Shown here one piece after another: positions 1 through 9,330 of a DNA stretch of 64,000 nt. The notes beneath the pieces are model-generated. The model saw only the letters and a program-made list of their open reading frames with translations, was not told the origin of the DNA and did no database searches. Position numbers and translations under genes: made by a program. The stretch's first letter is position 1, and the number at the start of each line of letters is the position of its first letter. Origin of the DNA: Flavobacterium gelatinilyticum (lineage in GTDB: Bacteria; Bacteroidota; Bacteroidia; Flavobacteriales; Flavobacteriaceae); the NCBI RefSeq assembly GCF_027111295.1, contig NZ_CP114287.1, forward strand, positions 4,960,001 to 5,024,000, in the 5' to 3' direction.

Positions 1-84
1 ACTGGCAACGGTATCAAAATCAGTTCGGCAGGAGCTGAAAATTAAAATTATTGCAAGAATAAATAAAGTAAAATATTGACGCAT
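1..84 (-). CDS. Lipoprotein, N-terminal fragment (runs off the window)
   Basis: The minus strand from 84 down to 1 is open for 28 codons, starting with an ATG and reading off the window edge. The peptide has a basic start (MRQ), a hydrophobic core and a lipobox-like FSSC followed by RTD, so it looks like the signal peptide of an exported lipoprotein. Only the signal region is visible, so no family can be assigned. It is divergent from the menaquinone pair that starts at 312, and the shared region between them holds a dyad repeat. Confidence 0.6.
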   Translation of the reverse strand, partial: MRQYFTLFILAIILIFSSCRTDFDTVAS

Positions 85-98
85 CTGAATAGTTTTTT

Positions 99-161
99 AC
101 CGCAGAGTAAAGGATTAAAATGTTTTTTAATTCTAAAAAATTAATCTGTGTAATCTGTGTC
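99..161. repeat. Intergenic dyad element, period-9 family, copy 1
   Basis: The left arm ACCGCAGAGTAAAGGATTAA faces the right arm TTAATCTGTGTAATCTGTGT across an A/T-rich centre. The right arm is a tandem of AATCTGTGT, a 9-base unit. Related copies lie at 14611-14671 and 42271-42335. It separates two divergent genes and could form a hairpin in DNA or RNA. Function unknown. Confidence 0.65.
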
Positions 162-311
162 AAAAAAACTTTTGACGAAGATTGATTTTGATAGTTTTTG
201 TAAAAATAACAAAAAACTTACATGTTCGAAGCGGCATTTTAATTTTCGAACAGTATTTTTCAATTTGTCTCATTATCTTTCTTTAATTTTACGATTTTAA
301 AGACCATTTTA

Positions 312-743
312 ATGAATTATACAAAAGAGCAGATTTTGGCGCGCTGTAATGAGTTTTCTAAAAACACATTAATGGAAACGCTCAAAATAGAATATATCGA
401 CGCCGGAGAAGATTTTTTAACTGCAAAAATGCCCGTAAATCCAAGTGTTCATCAGCCTATGGGATTACTCCACGGCGGAGCTTCGGTTGCTTTGGCCGAG
501 AGTGTGGGCAGTGCCGCTTCTTTCTTTTTTATCAATCCGAAAGAGCAGGAGGTACGTGGTATTGAAATTTCGGCAAATCACTTAAGAAGTATTCGTGAAG
601 GTTATGTTTTTGGCACAGCCAGAATTATTCACAAAGGCAGAAGTCTACATCTTTGGGAGATCAAAATTACCGATGAAGAAGGTAATCTTGTTTCGCTTTG
701 TAAACTGACGAATATGGTTTTGGAGAGAAAGAAAAGTGAGTAA
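312..743 (+). CDS. menI: Hotdog-fold acyl-CoA thioesterase, MenI/YdiI-like
   Basis: This 143-residue protein has the single hotdog domain of the PaaI/YdiI family. The segment QPMGLLHGGASVALAES (about residues 48-64) carries the HGG loop and the downstream Glu that acts as the catalytic base in E. coli YdiI. The later ISANHLRSIREG block also matches that family well. YdiI-type enzymes hydrolyse 1,4-dihydroxy-2-naphthoyl-CoA in menaquinone synthesis. The next gene, three bases downstream, is isochorismate synthase, so the same pathway is a natural inference. The alternative is a general aromatic or acyl-CoA thioesterase; the exact substrate cannot be read from sequence. The protein is soluble with no signal peptide. 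Confidence 0.8.
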   Translation: MNYTKEQILARCNEFSKNTLMETLKIEYIDAGEDFLTAKMPVNPSVHQPMGLLHGGASVALAESVGSAASFFFINPKEQEVRGIEISANHLRSIREGYVFGTARIIHKGRSLHLWEIKITDEEGNLVSLCKLTNMVLERKKSE

Positions 744-746
744 ATT

Positions 747-1811
747 ATGAATGCATTTTTCTCTAAAATTAAAAATCATAAAGAACAAAATTTACCTTTT
801 GTGCTTTATTCAAAACCCAATACTTCTGAACTTGTTGGGATTTTACAAAAAAATAATACTTTACATACCGTTTCTGATTACAGCGAAAAAGGATTTGTTT
901 TTGCTTCTTTTGATGGAAAACAGCTTGTTTTAATTCCCGAAAACGAATCGGATATACTGATTGCTCAAAACGAAAGTACTTTATTTGAACCAATTGAAAT
1001 TGATGATTCTGGTTTTGATCCGGAAGCTAAATTTCAATATGAATATCTGGTAGCACAAGGCGTGCAGGCAATCAAAAATGAAGAATTCAAAAAAGTAGTT
1101 TTATCAAGAAGCGAAGAAGTGCCTTTGGCTGCGTTTGATTATATTGAAACGTTCCGTCACCTGGTACAGCTATATCCTGCGACTTTCTGCTATTGTTTCT
1201 TTCACCCAAAAATTGGATTGTGGATGGGAGCAACACCAGAAAAACTGCTGAAAGCAAACGGAAATGTTTTTGAAACCATGGCTTTGGCAGGAACGCAAAA
1301 AGATAATCCGGAAAAAGAAATCGTCTGGGAGCAAAAAGAAAAAGACGAACAGCAATACGTAACCGATTTTATTGTAAAACGATTAAAGGAATTTGCGGCT
1401 TCGGTTGTGGTTTCTGAACCTTATAGTTTAAAAGCTGGATCGATCTGGCATATCAAAACGGATATTTCGGGAGTTTTAAACGAAAATTCAACTTTAGAAG
1501 AAGTAGTAGATACTTTGCATCCAACGCCTGCAGTGTGCGGTCTGCCAAAGAAAAAAGCAAAAGTTTTTATTATAGAAAACGAAAATTACAACAGGACTTT
1601 CTACACTGGGTTTCTTGGAGAGCTCAACAGCACTTTTGCCGGAGATCATGCCAGTTCTGATTTATTTGTAAATTTACGCTGCATGCAGATTCAGGATGAA
1701 AAAGCGATTTTGTACATGGGCTGCGGAATTACCAGAGAAAGTATTCCGGAAAAAGAATGGGAGGAAAGCGTCAATAAATCAATGACGATGAAAAGAGTTT
1801 TAAAAAAATAG
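747..1811 (+). CDS. menF: Isochorismate synthase
   Basis: This 354-residue chorismate-binding enzyme turns chorismate into isochorismate, the first committed step to menaquinone. Visible family blocks are GLWMGATPEKLL (about residue 155), MALAGTQ, WHIKTDISG, LHPTPAVCGLPK (about 255), NRTFYTGFLGE and a C-terminal YMGCGITRES-PEKEW. These are the active-site and Mg-binding blocks of the MenF/EntC/DhbC family. It is shorter than many MenF proteins because the N-terminal half is compact. The start lies three bases after the thioesterase stop, which argues for co-transcription. EntC-type siderophore use is possible, but no siderophore genes are present. The last base of the stop codon begins a heptad repeat. 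Confidence 0.88.
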   Translation: MNAFFSKIKNHKEQNLPFVLYSKPNTSELVGILQKNNTLHTVSDYSEKGFVFASFDGKQLVLIPENESDILIAQNESTLFEPIEIDDSGFDPEAKFQYEYLVAQGVQAIKNEEFKKVVLSRSEEVPLAAFDYIETFRHLVQLYPATFCYCFFHPKIGLWMGATPEKLLKANGNVFETMALAGTQKDNPEKEIVWEQKEKDEQQYVTDFIVKRLKEFAASVVVSEPYSLKAGSIWHIKTDISGVLNENSTLEEVVDTLHPTPAVCGLPKKKAKVFIIENENYNRTFYTGFLGELNSTFAGDHASSDLFVNLRCMQIQDEKAILYMGCGITRESIPEKEWEESVNKSMTMKRVLKK

Positions 1812-1859
1812 TTTCAAGTTTCAAGTTACACGTTCTGTGGACAACCTGAAACCTGAAAC
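1811..1859. repeat. Heptad inverted repeat (GTTTCAA / CCTGAAA type)
   Basis: The left arm GTTTCAAGTTTCAAGTT (two 7-base units and part of a third) begins at the last base of the menF stop codon. The right arm AACCTGAAACCTGAAAC ends at 1859, with a 15-base spacer. The two A/C mismatches on the plus strand become G-U pairs on the minus strand, so minus-strand RNA would form a complete 17-pair helix. Related arrays occur at 22770-22840. Confidence 0.7.
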
Positions 1860-1884
1860 AAAAAAACAAAACAAACAAAAAGCA

Positions 1885-2601
1885 ATGAAATTAGATATAT
1901 TAGCCTTTGGGGCGCATCCGGACGATGTAGAATTAGGTTGTGCCGGAACAATTTTAAAAGAAGTTTCCCTTGGAAAAAAAGTAGGCATTGTAGATTTGAC
2001 ACGTGGCGAGTTAGGAACGCGTGGTTCGGCTGAAATTCGTGATGAGGAGGCAAAAGCTGCAGCAGACATTTTAGGGGTTGTAGTACGTGAAAACTTGCGT
2101 ATGCGTGACGGATTTTTTGTAAATGATGAAAAACATCAGCTGGAAGTTATAAAGATGATTCGAAAATATAAGCCTGAGATTGTATTGTGTAATGCGATAG
2201 ATGATCGTCATATTGATCACGGGAAAGGAAGTAAGCTGGTTTCGGATGCCTGCTTTTTATCTGGGTTGATGAAAATTGAAACTTCTATAGATGGAGAACA
2301 ACAGGAAGCGTGGAGACCAAAGGTGGTGTATCATTATATTCAGTGGAAAAATATAGAACCTGACTTTGTAGTAGATATTACAGGATTTGAAGAAAAGAAA
2401 ATAGAAGCGATCCTGGCTTATAAAACTCAGTTTTATGATCCAAATTCAGATGAACCTGCAACGCCAATTACGAGTAAAAACTTTTTAGAAAGCTTAAATT
2501 ATCGTGCGCAGGACTTAGGAAGACTTGTTGGTAAAGATTTTGCCGAAGGTTTTACAGTAGAAAGATGTTTGGCAGTCAATAGCTTAGGAAATTTGATTTA
2601 A
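1885..2601 (+). CDS. bshB1: Bacillithiol biosynthesis deacetylase BshB1
   Basis: This 238-residue LmbE/PIG-L family zinc hydrolase removes the acetyl group from N-acetylglucosaminyl malate during bacillithiol synthesis. The N-terminal GAHPDDVELGCAGT holds the AHPDD zinc and catalytic motif. RGELGTRGSAEIR and IDDRHIDHGKGS (third zinc ligand region) are characteristic of BshB1. The open frame continues upstream to 1837, but those 16 codons read through the heptad repeat and are rich in Lys and Gln. MKLDILAFGAHPDD is the family start, so 1885 was chosen. The neighbouring genes are menaquinone genes and tRNA-His; no other bacillithiol gene is in the window. Confidence 0.88.
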   Translation: MKLDILAFGAHPDDVELGCAGTILKEVSLGKKVGIVDLTRGELGTRGSAEIRDEEAKAAADILGVVVRENLRMRDGFFVNDEKHQLEVIKMIRKYKPEIVLCNAIDDRHIDHGKGSKLVSDACFLSGLMKIETSIDGEQQEAWRPKVVYHYIQWKNIEPDFVVDITGFEEKKIEAILAYKTQFYDPNSDEPATPITSKNFLESLNYRAQDLGRLVGKDFAEGFTVERCLAVNSLGNLI

Positions 2602-2628
2602 TTTTTATGAAAATTTTTCATTTTTTTC

Positions 2629-2659
2629 TTTGTAGAACTCAACCTTTGTTATATATTTG
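2629..2659 (+). promoter_or_regulatory. Promoter of tRNA-His (Bacteroidota consensus)
   Basis: TTTG at 2629-2632 is followed after exactly 19 bases by TATATTTG at 2652-2659. This matches the TTTG-N19-TAnnTTTG promoter of Bacteroidota primary sigma factor. The tRNA starts about 21 bases further on. Confidence 0.8.
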
Positions 2660-2679
2660 CACTCGCTAAGCAAAAAAAT

Positions 2680-2754
2680 GGTGGTTGTAGCTCAGCTGGT
2701 TAGAGTAGCGGTTTGTGGTGCCGCGGGTCGCCGGTTCGAACCCGGTCAGCCACC
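2680..2754 (+). tRNA. tRNA-His (GTG)
   Basis: A full cloverleaf can be drawn. The acceptor GTGGTTG (2681-2687) pairs with CAGCCAC (2747-2753). The D stem is GCTC/GAGT. The anticodon arm GCGGT/GCCGC has loop TTGTGGT, giving anticodon GTG at 2715-2717. The T arm GCCGG/CCGGT has loop TTCGAAC. G2680 can pair with C2754 as the extra G-1:C73 pair typical of tRNA-His. The 3' CCA is not encoded. Confidence 0.95.
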
Positions 2755-2763
2755 CAGATTTAA

Positions 2764-2791
2764 AGCCCTGAAGTAATTCAGGGCTTTTTTT
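2764..2791 (+). terminator. Terminator of tRNA-His
   Basis: AGCCCTGAA and TTCAGGGCT form a nine-pair stem with a four-base loop and a run of seven T. It lies ten bases after the tRNA. Confidence 0.85.
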
Positions 2792-2811
2792 GTTTTTAGA
2801 TAAATTCCAAT

Positions 2812-2862
2812 AAAAAAAAATCCAAATCTCAAAGTATACTGACTTGAGATTTGGATTTTTTT
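2812..2862 (-). terminator. Terminator, serving the minus-strand VirK-like gene
   Basis: TCCAAATCTCAA (2821-2832) pairs with TTGAGATTTGGA (2844-2855). The flanks are a long A run on the left and a T run on the right, so it could work in both directions. It sits just past the stop of the gene ending at 2877. Confidence 0.8.
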
Positions 2863-2876
2863 ATTGGAACTGTTTT

Positions 2877-3878
2877 TTACAATAATTTTTTTGCAGAAGC
2901 TTCGATTTGCGCAGCTATTTCATCCATTTGAACATATCTTCTTCGATATAATGCCCGTTTGTGAGATTTGAGATCTTCCATTGATTTTCGCACCGGACTA
3001 AGTGGAAGTTCAAACCAGCCGTCATCATTTGGATGTCCGCCTGATTCATTCCAAATAATATCATAATCGAAATTTATGGTATGACGCCACGGAAGATGAA
3101 TGGCATGTTTTTGACGATAGGCATGAATAGAATCTCCTGCGCCATAAATATTCACACATCCAAGTTGTCTGGAAAATTCCTGAACAGCGAAAATGATGAG
3201 TGATTTTGGACGAAGCCCATTTAATAGTTTTTGTGCTGTTTTGGATTCGTTTTCGGTGTTTTTATTTCCCTGAACACAGCCAATTCTGCAAATCCATTGT
3301 TTTGGGGAGATTTCTTCAAATGAGAAAGCGGCAGATACAATCCTGCCTCCCAGCTGATCGCTTGAAAAAGAAAAAACCAGTTCACCTTCTTTACGGAATC
3401 TTTCGTCATAGCCCAAAGTAATAGAGGCTTGTATTTCGTCATTAAGCCTGAAATTAGCTATTGTTGCTGCCTTATTGCTGCTGATTACCTTTTTGAATGT
3501 TTCGTTTTTACTCATAATAAATTTATAAGTATCACAAATAACTTTTGTTTTTTGCTTTTTTGTCCATTTAATGGACATATAGACTCTGTAGGGTTTTAAA
3601 TAAATTCTCCTGCGATACGCTGTTATAAATAAAAAGTCAGGAGATTTTAAAATTTGATACCACTTACAAGTAAAGTACGGATTGGTAAGAGCTCCAAAAA
3701 GACTCTTTAATTGTTGTTTTAACCGATAGCTTTTTCTTTCTTCTGCAAACGAAGCAGAAGCCTGCAGCCAGCTTTCTTTCATTACAGAAATAACAGAAAT
3801 TTGTTTTGTATTTGCAGTAATGATGTTTGATTCTATTGAATAATTTCTATTAAAATTATCTTGTTTTTTTTCTAACAT
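2877..3878 (-). CDS. VirK/YbjX (DUF535) family protein
   Basis: This 333-residue protein matches the DUF535 pattern. A variable N-terminal third is followed by a central block with ITLGYDERFRKEGELVF, the hallmark RIGCVQGN segment (about residue 195), a LLNGLRPKSLIIFAVQEF block, and a C-terminal HLPWRHTINFDYDIIWNESG region. The family includes Shigella VirK and E. coli YbjX. It has been linked to outer-membrane or virulence-factor processing and antimicrobial-peptide tolerance, but the biochemical activity is unknown. No signal peptide is obvious. It is a single-gene unit with its own terminator at 2812-2862 and a long upstream region. Confidence 0.75.
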   Translation of the reverse strand: MLEKKQDNFNRNYSIESNIITANTKQISVISVMKESWLQASASFAEERKSYRLKQQLKSLFGALTNPYFTCKWYQILKSPDFLFITAYRRRIYLKPYRVYMSIKWTKKQKTKVICDTYKFIMSKNETFKKVISSNKAATIANFRLNDEIQASITLGYDERFRKEGELVFSFSSDQLGGRIVSAAFSFEEISPKQWICRIGCVQGNKNTENESKTAQKLLNGLRPKSLIIFAVQEFSRQLGCVNIYGAGDSIHAYRQKHAIHLPWRHTINFDYDIIWNESGGHPNDDGWFELPLSPVRKSMEDLKSHKRALYRRRYVQMDEIAAQIEASAKKLL

Positions 3879-4212
3879 ATCTCCTAATTCATCTTACTGT
3901 ACAGTTTCAGGCTTATGAAGTATCTTTTGGTAAAAAGAATTAACATAAATGAACCTTTCAACTTATCAGTAACCCCTAAATGATTTTAAAATTTCGGACG
4001 CAAAATTAGAAATAATAATTCAAAAAATAAAGAATAATCTTATATTTTAATCTTTTTAAATTGTTTTAATTAGGTTTTATTCTTACAATTTGTTTAAATT
4101 TAAAAATAAGATACTTTTAATGTGGCGCAGAATCTGATTTTTTTCAGATGAGCTTAAATCCGGAAGTTTAAATTACGAAGGATTTGTTTTTACAACCTCT
4201 GAATAAATTGCA
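3879..4212. other. Gene-free stretch upstream of the VirK-like gene
   Basis: No convincing ORF is seen in this AT-rich stretch of about 330 bases. The minus strand has a TAATTTTG box (4008 to 4001) fitting the TAnnTTTG -7 element, about 120 bases upstream of the VirK-like start, but no TTTG at the expected -33 distance. This would imply a long 5' leader. Confidence 0.4.
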
Positions 4213-4246
4213 TAAAAAAAAGCATGACTTAAATCGTCATGCTTTT
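4213..4246 (-). terminator. Terminator of the zinc peptidase gene
   Basis: AGCATGAC and GTCATGCT form the stem, with an A run on the left and a T run on the right on the plus strand. It lies 30 bases beyond the minus-strand stop at 4275. Confidence 0.85.
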
Positions 4247-4274
4247 TGGTGGTTATTATATTTGGTTTAATGTA

Positions 4275-5123
4275 TTATCTGATTTCTTCAAATGTAGTTC
4301 CTTCTTTGATGTCGCCGGTTTTGTATCCTTTTTTAAACCAGTACATTCTTTGTTCTGATGATCCGTGTGTGAAAGAATCGGGAACGACCTGTCCCTGCAT
4401 TTTGCTTTGAATCGCGTCATCTCCTACAGCATTGGCTGCACTAAGAGCTTCGTCAATATCGTCAGCATCTAAATTTTCCTGATTGTAATGAGCCCAGACT
4501 CCTGCGTAAAAATCCGCCTGAAGCTCTAGGGCTACAGAAAGTTTGTTTGCCGCTGCTTTACTTTTTCCCTGCTGATCGCGACGCATTTTTTCTGATGTGC
4601 CTAATAAGGTCTGAACATGATGTCCTATTTCGTGTGCTATAACATACGCAATGGCAAAGTCGCCGCCTTTTGCACCAAATTTAGTTTTAAGCTCTTCAAA
4701 GAAACCTAAATCCATATATACCTTTTGATCTCCCGGACAATAAAATGGTCCCGATGCCGACGATGCGCCGCCACAGGCAGTTTGTACAGAACCTCTAAAA
4801 AGAACCAATTTTGGCTGTTTATATGTCATTCCATGTTCGGCAAATATTTTTCCCCAAATGTCTTCGTTATCAGCTAAAACTACTCTGACAAAATTCCCCA
4901 TTTCTTCGTCTTCTTTGCTTAAAGGTGCAGCTGTTTCAGTCTGAGGCTGTGAGCCCTGCATTTGTTCTAAAATAGGCGTAATAAGCTGTGCATTTTCTCC
5001 TCCAAAAACATTGAGCAATAAAATAATGATACCAATAATACCGCCTCCTACAGCTATTTTGCCGCCAGAAACTCCTCTTCGGTCTTCTACATTATCACTT
5101 TGTCTTCTTCCTTGCCATTTCAT
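4275..5123 (-). CDS. Neutral zinc metallopeptidase, YpfJ-like, membrane anchored
   Basis: This 282-residue protein of the putative neutral zinc metallopeptidase family (E. coli YpfJ type) starts with MKWQGRRQSDNVEDRRG, as the family does. One membrane helix follows (about residues 27-45, GGGIIGIIILLLNVFGG). The catalytic HEIGHH lies at about residue 165, and the third-ligand region ELQADFYAGVWAH at about 200. The C-terminal part contains SFTHGSSEQRMYWFKKGY, also a family block. The enzyme domain is probably outside the cytoplasm. The substrate is unknown. It is a single-gene unit with its own terminator. Confidence 0.85.
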   Translation of the reverse strand: MKWQGRRQSDNVEDRRGVSGGKIAVGGGIIGIIILLLNVFGGENAQLITPILEQMQGSQPQTETAAPLSKEDEEMGNFVRVVLADNEDIWGKIFAEHGMTYKQPKLVLFRGSVQTACGGASSASGPFYCPGDQKVYMDLGFFEELKTKFGAKGGDFAIAYVIAHEIGHHVQTLLGTSEKMRRDQQGKSKAAANKLSVALELQADFYAGVWAHYNQENLDADDIDEALSAANAVGDDAIQSKMQGQVVPDSFTHGSSEQRMYWFKKGYKTGDIKEGTTFEEIR

Positions 5124-5192
5124 AATACTTGTATTAAAGCTTGTTAAGTTTTTCTTGTACGAATTTATATATTTTTTAGCAATAATTTGATT

Positions 5193-8100
5193 TTATTTTA
5201 ACCATTTTACCAGAGTCTCCTCTACAGTACCTTTCATGATAGGTTTTGAAATATAGTCGTTCATTCCGGCAGATATGCATTTGTTTCTTTCTTCTTTTTC
5301 GGCTCCGGCAGTTACGGCAATAATCGGGATGTCTTTACCTAAAATAGTGTTTCTAATGGCTTTTGTAGTTTCGTAACCGTTCATAATAGGCATTTGGATA
5401 TCCATAAAAACCAAGGTTGGATTTATGGCTTCAAATTGCTGGACAGCTTCATAGCCGTTTTCGCATTCGTAAATAAAAGCATTGTGATACAGGTTTTTAA
5501 CGATTGTTTTTAAAAGAAGCATATTGACTTTATTGTCTTCTACAATTAAAAAACGAATACTTTTATTTGTGTTTTTATCACTATCGTCATCAAATTCCAG
5601 ATTGTTAATATTGAATTCGGTATTGTATCTTTCATTGATACTCTGATTGCTGGTTTTTAGATTTAAATCAAAGAAAAAGTTACTTCCTTCGCCAATATTA
5701 CTTTCGAGCTGTAAGCGGCTTTCCATTAAGGCGAGAAGCTGATTGGAGATGGTTAATCCTAAACCGGTGCCGCCAAATTTTCTTGTAGTAGAACTGTCGG
5801 CCTGAGAAAATGCTTTAAAGATTTTCTGCTGATTTTTTTCCAGAATTCCAATTCCGGTATCAATCACAGAGAACCGAATGGTGCAATTGTTGTTTTTATT
5901 TTTGGACAGGACAGAAACGTTTAATTTTATAGAACCTTCGCTGGTAAATTTTACTGCATTTGAAAGCAGGTTAATCAAAATTTGTTTGATTCGTACAATA
6001 TCTGTCCAGATATATTTTGGAACATTTGGATCAACATTTAATTCCAGCTGCAGGTTTTTTTGGTTGGATTCGTAAATGATTAAATCGAAAACTTGTCCGA
6101 GTACTTTTTTAATATCATATAAATCAATGAAAAGCTCCAGTTTTCCGGCTTCGATTTTAGAGAAATCCAGAATATCGTTTATAATTTCCAGAAGGGAATG
6201 TGCCGACTGATTAATAGTCGTCATGTATTTTTCCTGAATTTCCTCCAGTTCAGTTTTCATTAATAAATGCGTGAAACCAATAATACCGTTTAGGGGAGTC
6301 CGGATTTCATGTGACATATTGGCCAGGAAATCTGATTTTGATTTATTGGCGGCTTCTGCTAATTGCTTGGCTTTTATTGCGTCTTCGGTTTCTTTTTTGT
6401 TGGTAATATCAAAATAAATACCACCGACAAATTCGATTTCGTCTCCTTTTTTAATTACGTCCCCAAATTCTTCTATCCAGATATATTCACCTGTTTTGCG
6501 TTTGATGCGGTAAATATTATGCAGCGGCATTCCGTTTTGCAGATTGTCGATTTGGTTGTTAATTACTTCATCGCGGTCATCAGGATGAATAAGTGACAGA
6601 AACGATAAGTTATTTTCTATAAATTCTGCCTTCGAATATCCTGTAAGGTTCTGGATTTCATCATTTAAAAAGATCTTGGTCGAAAAAGCGTCAAATTTTG
6701 ATAAATAAACTGTTCCCGGAATGTTGTTGGCTATTAGTTTGAATTTTTCCTCACTTTCGATAATCTTATTTTCATTTCGGTTTCTTTCCAGAGCAGATGA
6801 AATGTTGTTGGCCAAAATCTGAAATATATATATTTCTTCTTCAGACCATTTTCGTTCTCTCGTGCAATCGTCAAAACCAATAAATCCGGTAAAAACATCG
6901 TTGATATACAATGGCAGAATCAGAATTGATTTTATTTCATTGGCAGTTAATAATTGTTTGAAATATGTGTCTTTTAGTTTTCGGGTGAAGGAGCTGAGGA
7001 TTTTTCGGTTTTTTGCAGCATTAAATATTTCCTTGAGATTCTCTTCTGTCATATGACGAAGCGGGGTAATTTGATGCGTTACACCTTTTCTGGACCATTT
7101 GTATTTCTGGCTGACTGTATTGGTCGAAAAATCTTTTTCGTAATAATACATATGGTCAGCCTTTGAAGCTTTTCCAATAAGATCGTAAGTTTCCTGAAAC
7201 ATTTGCTGAGTCGATTTGCTCAAAAGAAATTTTTCGGTACAAAGAGAAAGTGCCGAAAGCAGCTGGCTTTTAAATTCGAGTCTTTTTTCGGCCTCAAGAC
7301 GCATTTGCGAAGATGTAGCTAGCGAAATCACATCTGATATGGTTCGGGCGTAATTTATATCCTCATTATCCCACTCCCTTTGTTCTTCTGTACTTTCAAA
7401 ACAAACCACTCCGGCCAGTTGTCCGCTTAAAAATATTGGCACATCCAGCATCGATTTTATGCGGTTTTTTGTAAAATAAACGGTTTCAAACTCCGATGTT
7501 TCTAATTTATTAAAAACGTCCGGAGCATTGATAATGGCTTTGTTCTTTAATGTTTCGAAATAAATTGGATAGGCTTCTTTGTTTAAAATGTTTTTATCGG
7601 TCAGGTTTTGACTATCAATGCTGTAAAGGTTTTTGCATTTGATTAAATCATCGTAATATTTCCAAAAGCTCACACGATTTGCTTTGCTTACTCCTGAGGC
7701 TTCTTTGATGATAAAATCGATAACAGTATTTAAATCGGCATAGGTGCTGAAATCTGTAGTCGATAATTTTTTAGTCGAATTATTATAGGCTTCGATTTTT
7801 TCAAGACGTCTTTTCTTTTCATTCTCAGCGTTTTTGGTTTCGGTTATGTCCCTGGCAATACCGGCAAATCCAATGGTTTGTCCCAAATCGTTTTTGCGGA
7901 TAATGATTTTTTGGGAAATCCATAATTCATGTCCGTTTTTCTTCAAAATCGGCAGTTCGATAATTGGGAACTTGTTGCCGTTGTTTTCAAAGTTTTCATA
8001 GAAATCAACAGCGCTTAAAGAATACTTTTCATGAATAAAATTCGAATAGTGCTTGTTGATGATTTCATCTTCGGCATAACCCAAAAGGGAATAAGCAAAT

Positions 8101-9245
8101 TCGTTTATAAAGGTAAAATGTCCTTCGGCATCCACTTCAAAAATAATATCGGTCGCAGTCTGAATTAAGTTTTTGTACTGGTCCTGTACGTTAATCTGCT
8201 CCGTTACATCTTGTCCGATGCTGATAATCAGATCATCAGAGAATTTTTTGTCTTTCCACTGAATGTATTTGTATTCACCGTTTTTGCTTTTTAATTTTCG
8301 GGTATAAATTTTATTTTCTTCATGATTTACCGGATATATTTTTTCACTGAATTCGTCTCCTTTTGTTAGTTTCCAAAATTGTAGTCCCATTACTTCTTCG
8401 GGCTGATATCCTAAAATAGAGGTAATGGTTTCACTGCAGAACAAAATTTCGCCTTTTTTGTCTGTGGCAATGGTAAGTGAATTTCCTTTATGAACTATTT
8501 CGCTGGCAAATCTAAAATTATCTCTGTTGTTTAATAAGACAGCATATTTTACCTGATTGATAATGAAAATCAATATGCAGAAGTTCATTAATAAAATAGA
8601 TGATTTTATAGGAATGAGATGAAGTGTGATTGTTAAAAACAGAAATACAAATACAAGTCCTACGAAAGACCAGTAAATTTTAATGGGTTTTAAAATGTTG
8701 TATGAAAAGAAAAATGAAATTAAAAAAACAATAATGGGTACGACATCATTAGGAAGATGAAGAATGTTGTATCCCACATAACTGATATAAATAAAGAAAC
8801 AGAAAATAAAGATCGGCTGAATTTTATCTTTCAGCCATTTTACCTTATCGGTTATCAGATAGCATATTAAAACAGTAATGCCTATTGAAACATTAACAAC
8901 CAGTAAACTTTTTGGCCTTATCCTGAAAATTTCATTTATAATTTCGATGATAATAACCGCAATACCAAAGAATAAAATATAAAGCTGGTATTCTTTGCTG
9001 ACTGTTTCGGCTTCTTTCTTTTTTTCGATAAAGTTTCCAATTCTGGCTTTAATTCTGAAAAACTGATAAACAAGCAGTCCCAGAAGAGCAAGAAGCGAAA
9101 TGCCGAGAAGTATAAATTTGGGATTGTTGTAAAAAATAATATCCTGATTAAAAACGTACCAGTTTGTCATGATTGATTTCAGGGTATTGCCAAAACTGGC
9201 AATTCCTGAACCTTCAAAGATGAAAAAACGATAGTTTTCTACCAT
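5193..9245 (-). CDS. Large PAS/GAF hybrid sensor histidine kinase with receiver domain
   Basis: This is a 1350-residue hybrid kinase. The N-terminal 230 residues hold about seven hydrophobic helices. They are followed by PAS (about 240-350), PAS (about 360-470), two GAF-like domains (about 490-640 and 670-830), PAS (about 850-970), and a HisKA domain with phosphoacceptor FLANMSHEIRTPLNG (about 990). The HATPase carries NLLSNAVKF, DTGIGI and GGTGLGLTIS. A C-terminal receiver has IVEDNKVNM, the phospho-Asp in VFMDIQMPIMNG and the Lys in ISKP. No output regulator or Hpt gene is adjacent. The ligand is unknown. An in-frame Met 25 codons in (MTNWYVF) is an alternative start. Confidence 0.88.
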   Translation of the reverse strand: MVENYRFFIFEGSGIASFGNTLKSIMTNWYVFNQDIIFYNNPKFILLGISLLALLGLLVYQFFRIKARIGNFIEKKKEAETVSKEYQLYILFFGIAVIIIEIINEIFRIRPKSLLVVNVSIGITVLICYLITDKVKWLKDKIQPIFIFCFFIYISYVGYNILHLPNDVVPIIVFLISFFFSYNILKPIKIYWSFVGLVFVFLFLTITLHLIPIKSSILLMNFCILIFIINQVKYAVLLNNRDNFRFASEIVHKGNSLTIATDKKGEILFCSETITSILGYQPEEVMGLQFWKLTKGDEFSEKIYPVNHEENKIYTRKLKSKNGEYKYIQWKDKKFSDDLIISIGQDVTEQINVQDQYKNLIQTATDIIFEVDAEGHFTFINEFAYSLLGYAEDEIINKHYSNFIHEKYSLSAVDFYENFENNGNKFPIIELPILKKNGHELWISQKIIIRKNDLGQTIGFAGIARDITETKNAENEKKRRLEKIEAYNNSTKKLSTTDFSTYADLNTVIDFIIKEASGVSKANRVSFWKYYDDLIKCKNLYSIDSQNLTDKNILNKEAYPIYFETLKNKAIINAPDVFNKLETSEFETVYFTKNRIKSMLDVPIFLSGQLAGVVCFESTEEQREWDNEDINYARTISDVISLATSSQMRLEAEKRLEFKSQLLSALSLCTEKFLLSKSTQQMFQETYDLIGKASKADHMYYYEKDFSTNTVSQKYKWSRKGVTHQITPLRHMTEENLKEIFNAAKNRKILSSFTRKLKDTYFKQLLTANEIKSILILPLYINDVFTGFIGFDDCTRERKWSEEEIYIFQILANNISSALERNRNENKIIESEEKFKLIANNIPGTVYLSKFDAFSTKIFLNDEIQNLTGYSKAEFIENNLSFLSLIHPDDRDEVINNQIDNLQNGMPLHNIYRIKRKTGEYIWIEEFGDVIKKGDEIEFVGGIYFDITNKKETEDAIKAKQLAEAANKSKSDFLANMSHEIRTPLNGIIGFTHLLMKTELEEIQEKYMTTINQSAHSLLEIINDILDFSKIEAGKLELFIDLYDIKKVLGQVFDLIIYESNQKNLQLELNVDPNVPKYIWTDIVRIKQILINLLSNAVKFTSEGSIKLNVSVLSKNKNNNCTIRFSVIDTGIGILEKNQQKIFKAFSQADSSTTRKFGGTGLGLTISNQLLALMESRLQLESNIGEGSNFFFDLNLKTSNQSINERYNTEFNINNLEFDDDSDKNTNKSIRFLIVEDNKVNMLLLKTIVKNLYHNAFIYECENGYEAVQQFEAINPTLVFMDIQMPIMNGYETTKAIRNTILGKDIPIIAVTAGAEKEERNKCISAGMNDYISKPIMKGTVEETLVKWLK

Positions 9246-9330
9246 AGATCCCTGTGTTTTCGGTTTAGTAAATGGTTTTTAAATCCCGGAAAGATTTCAT
9301 TATTTCTTTTTGTACCAGAATTTTTCAGAT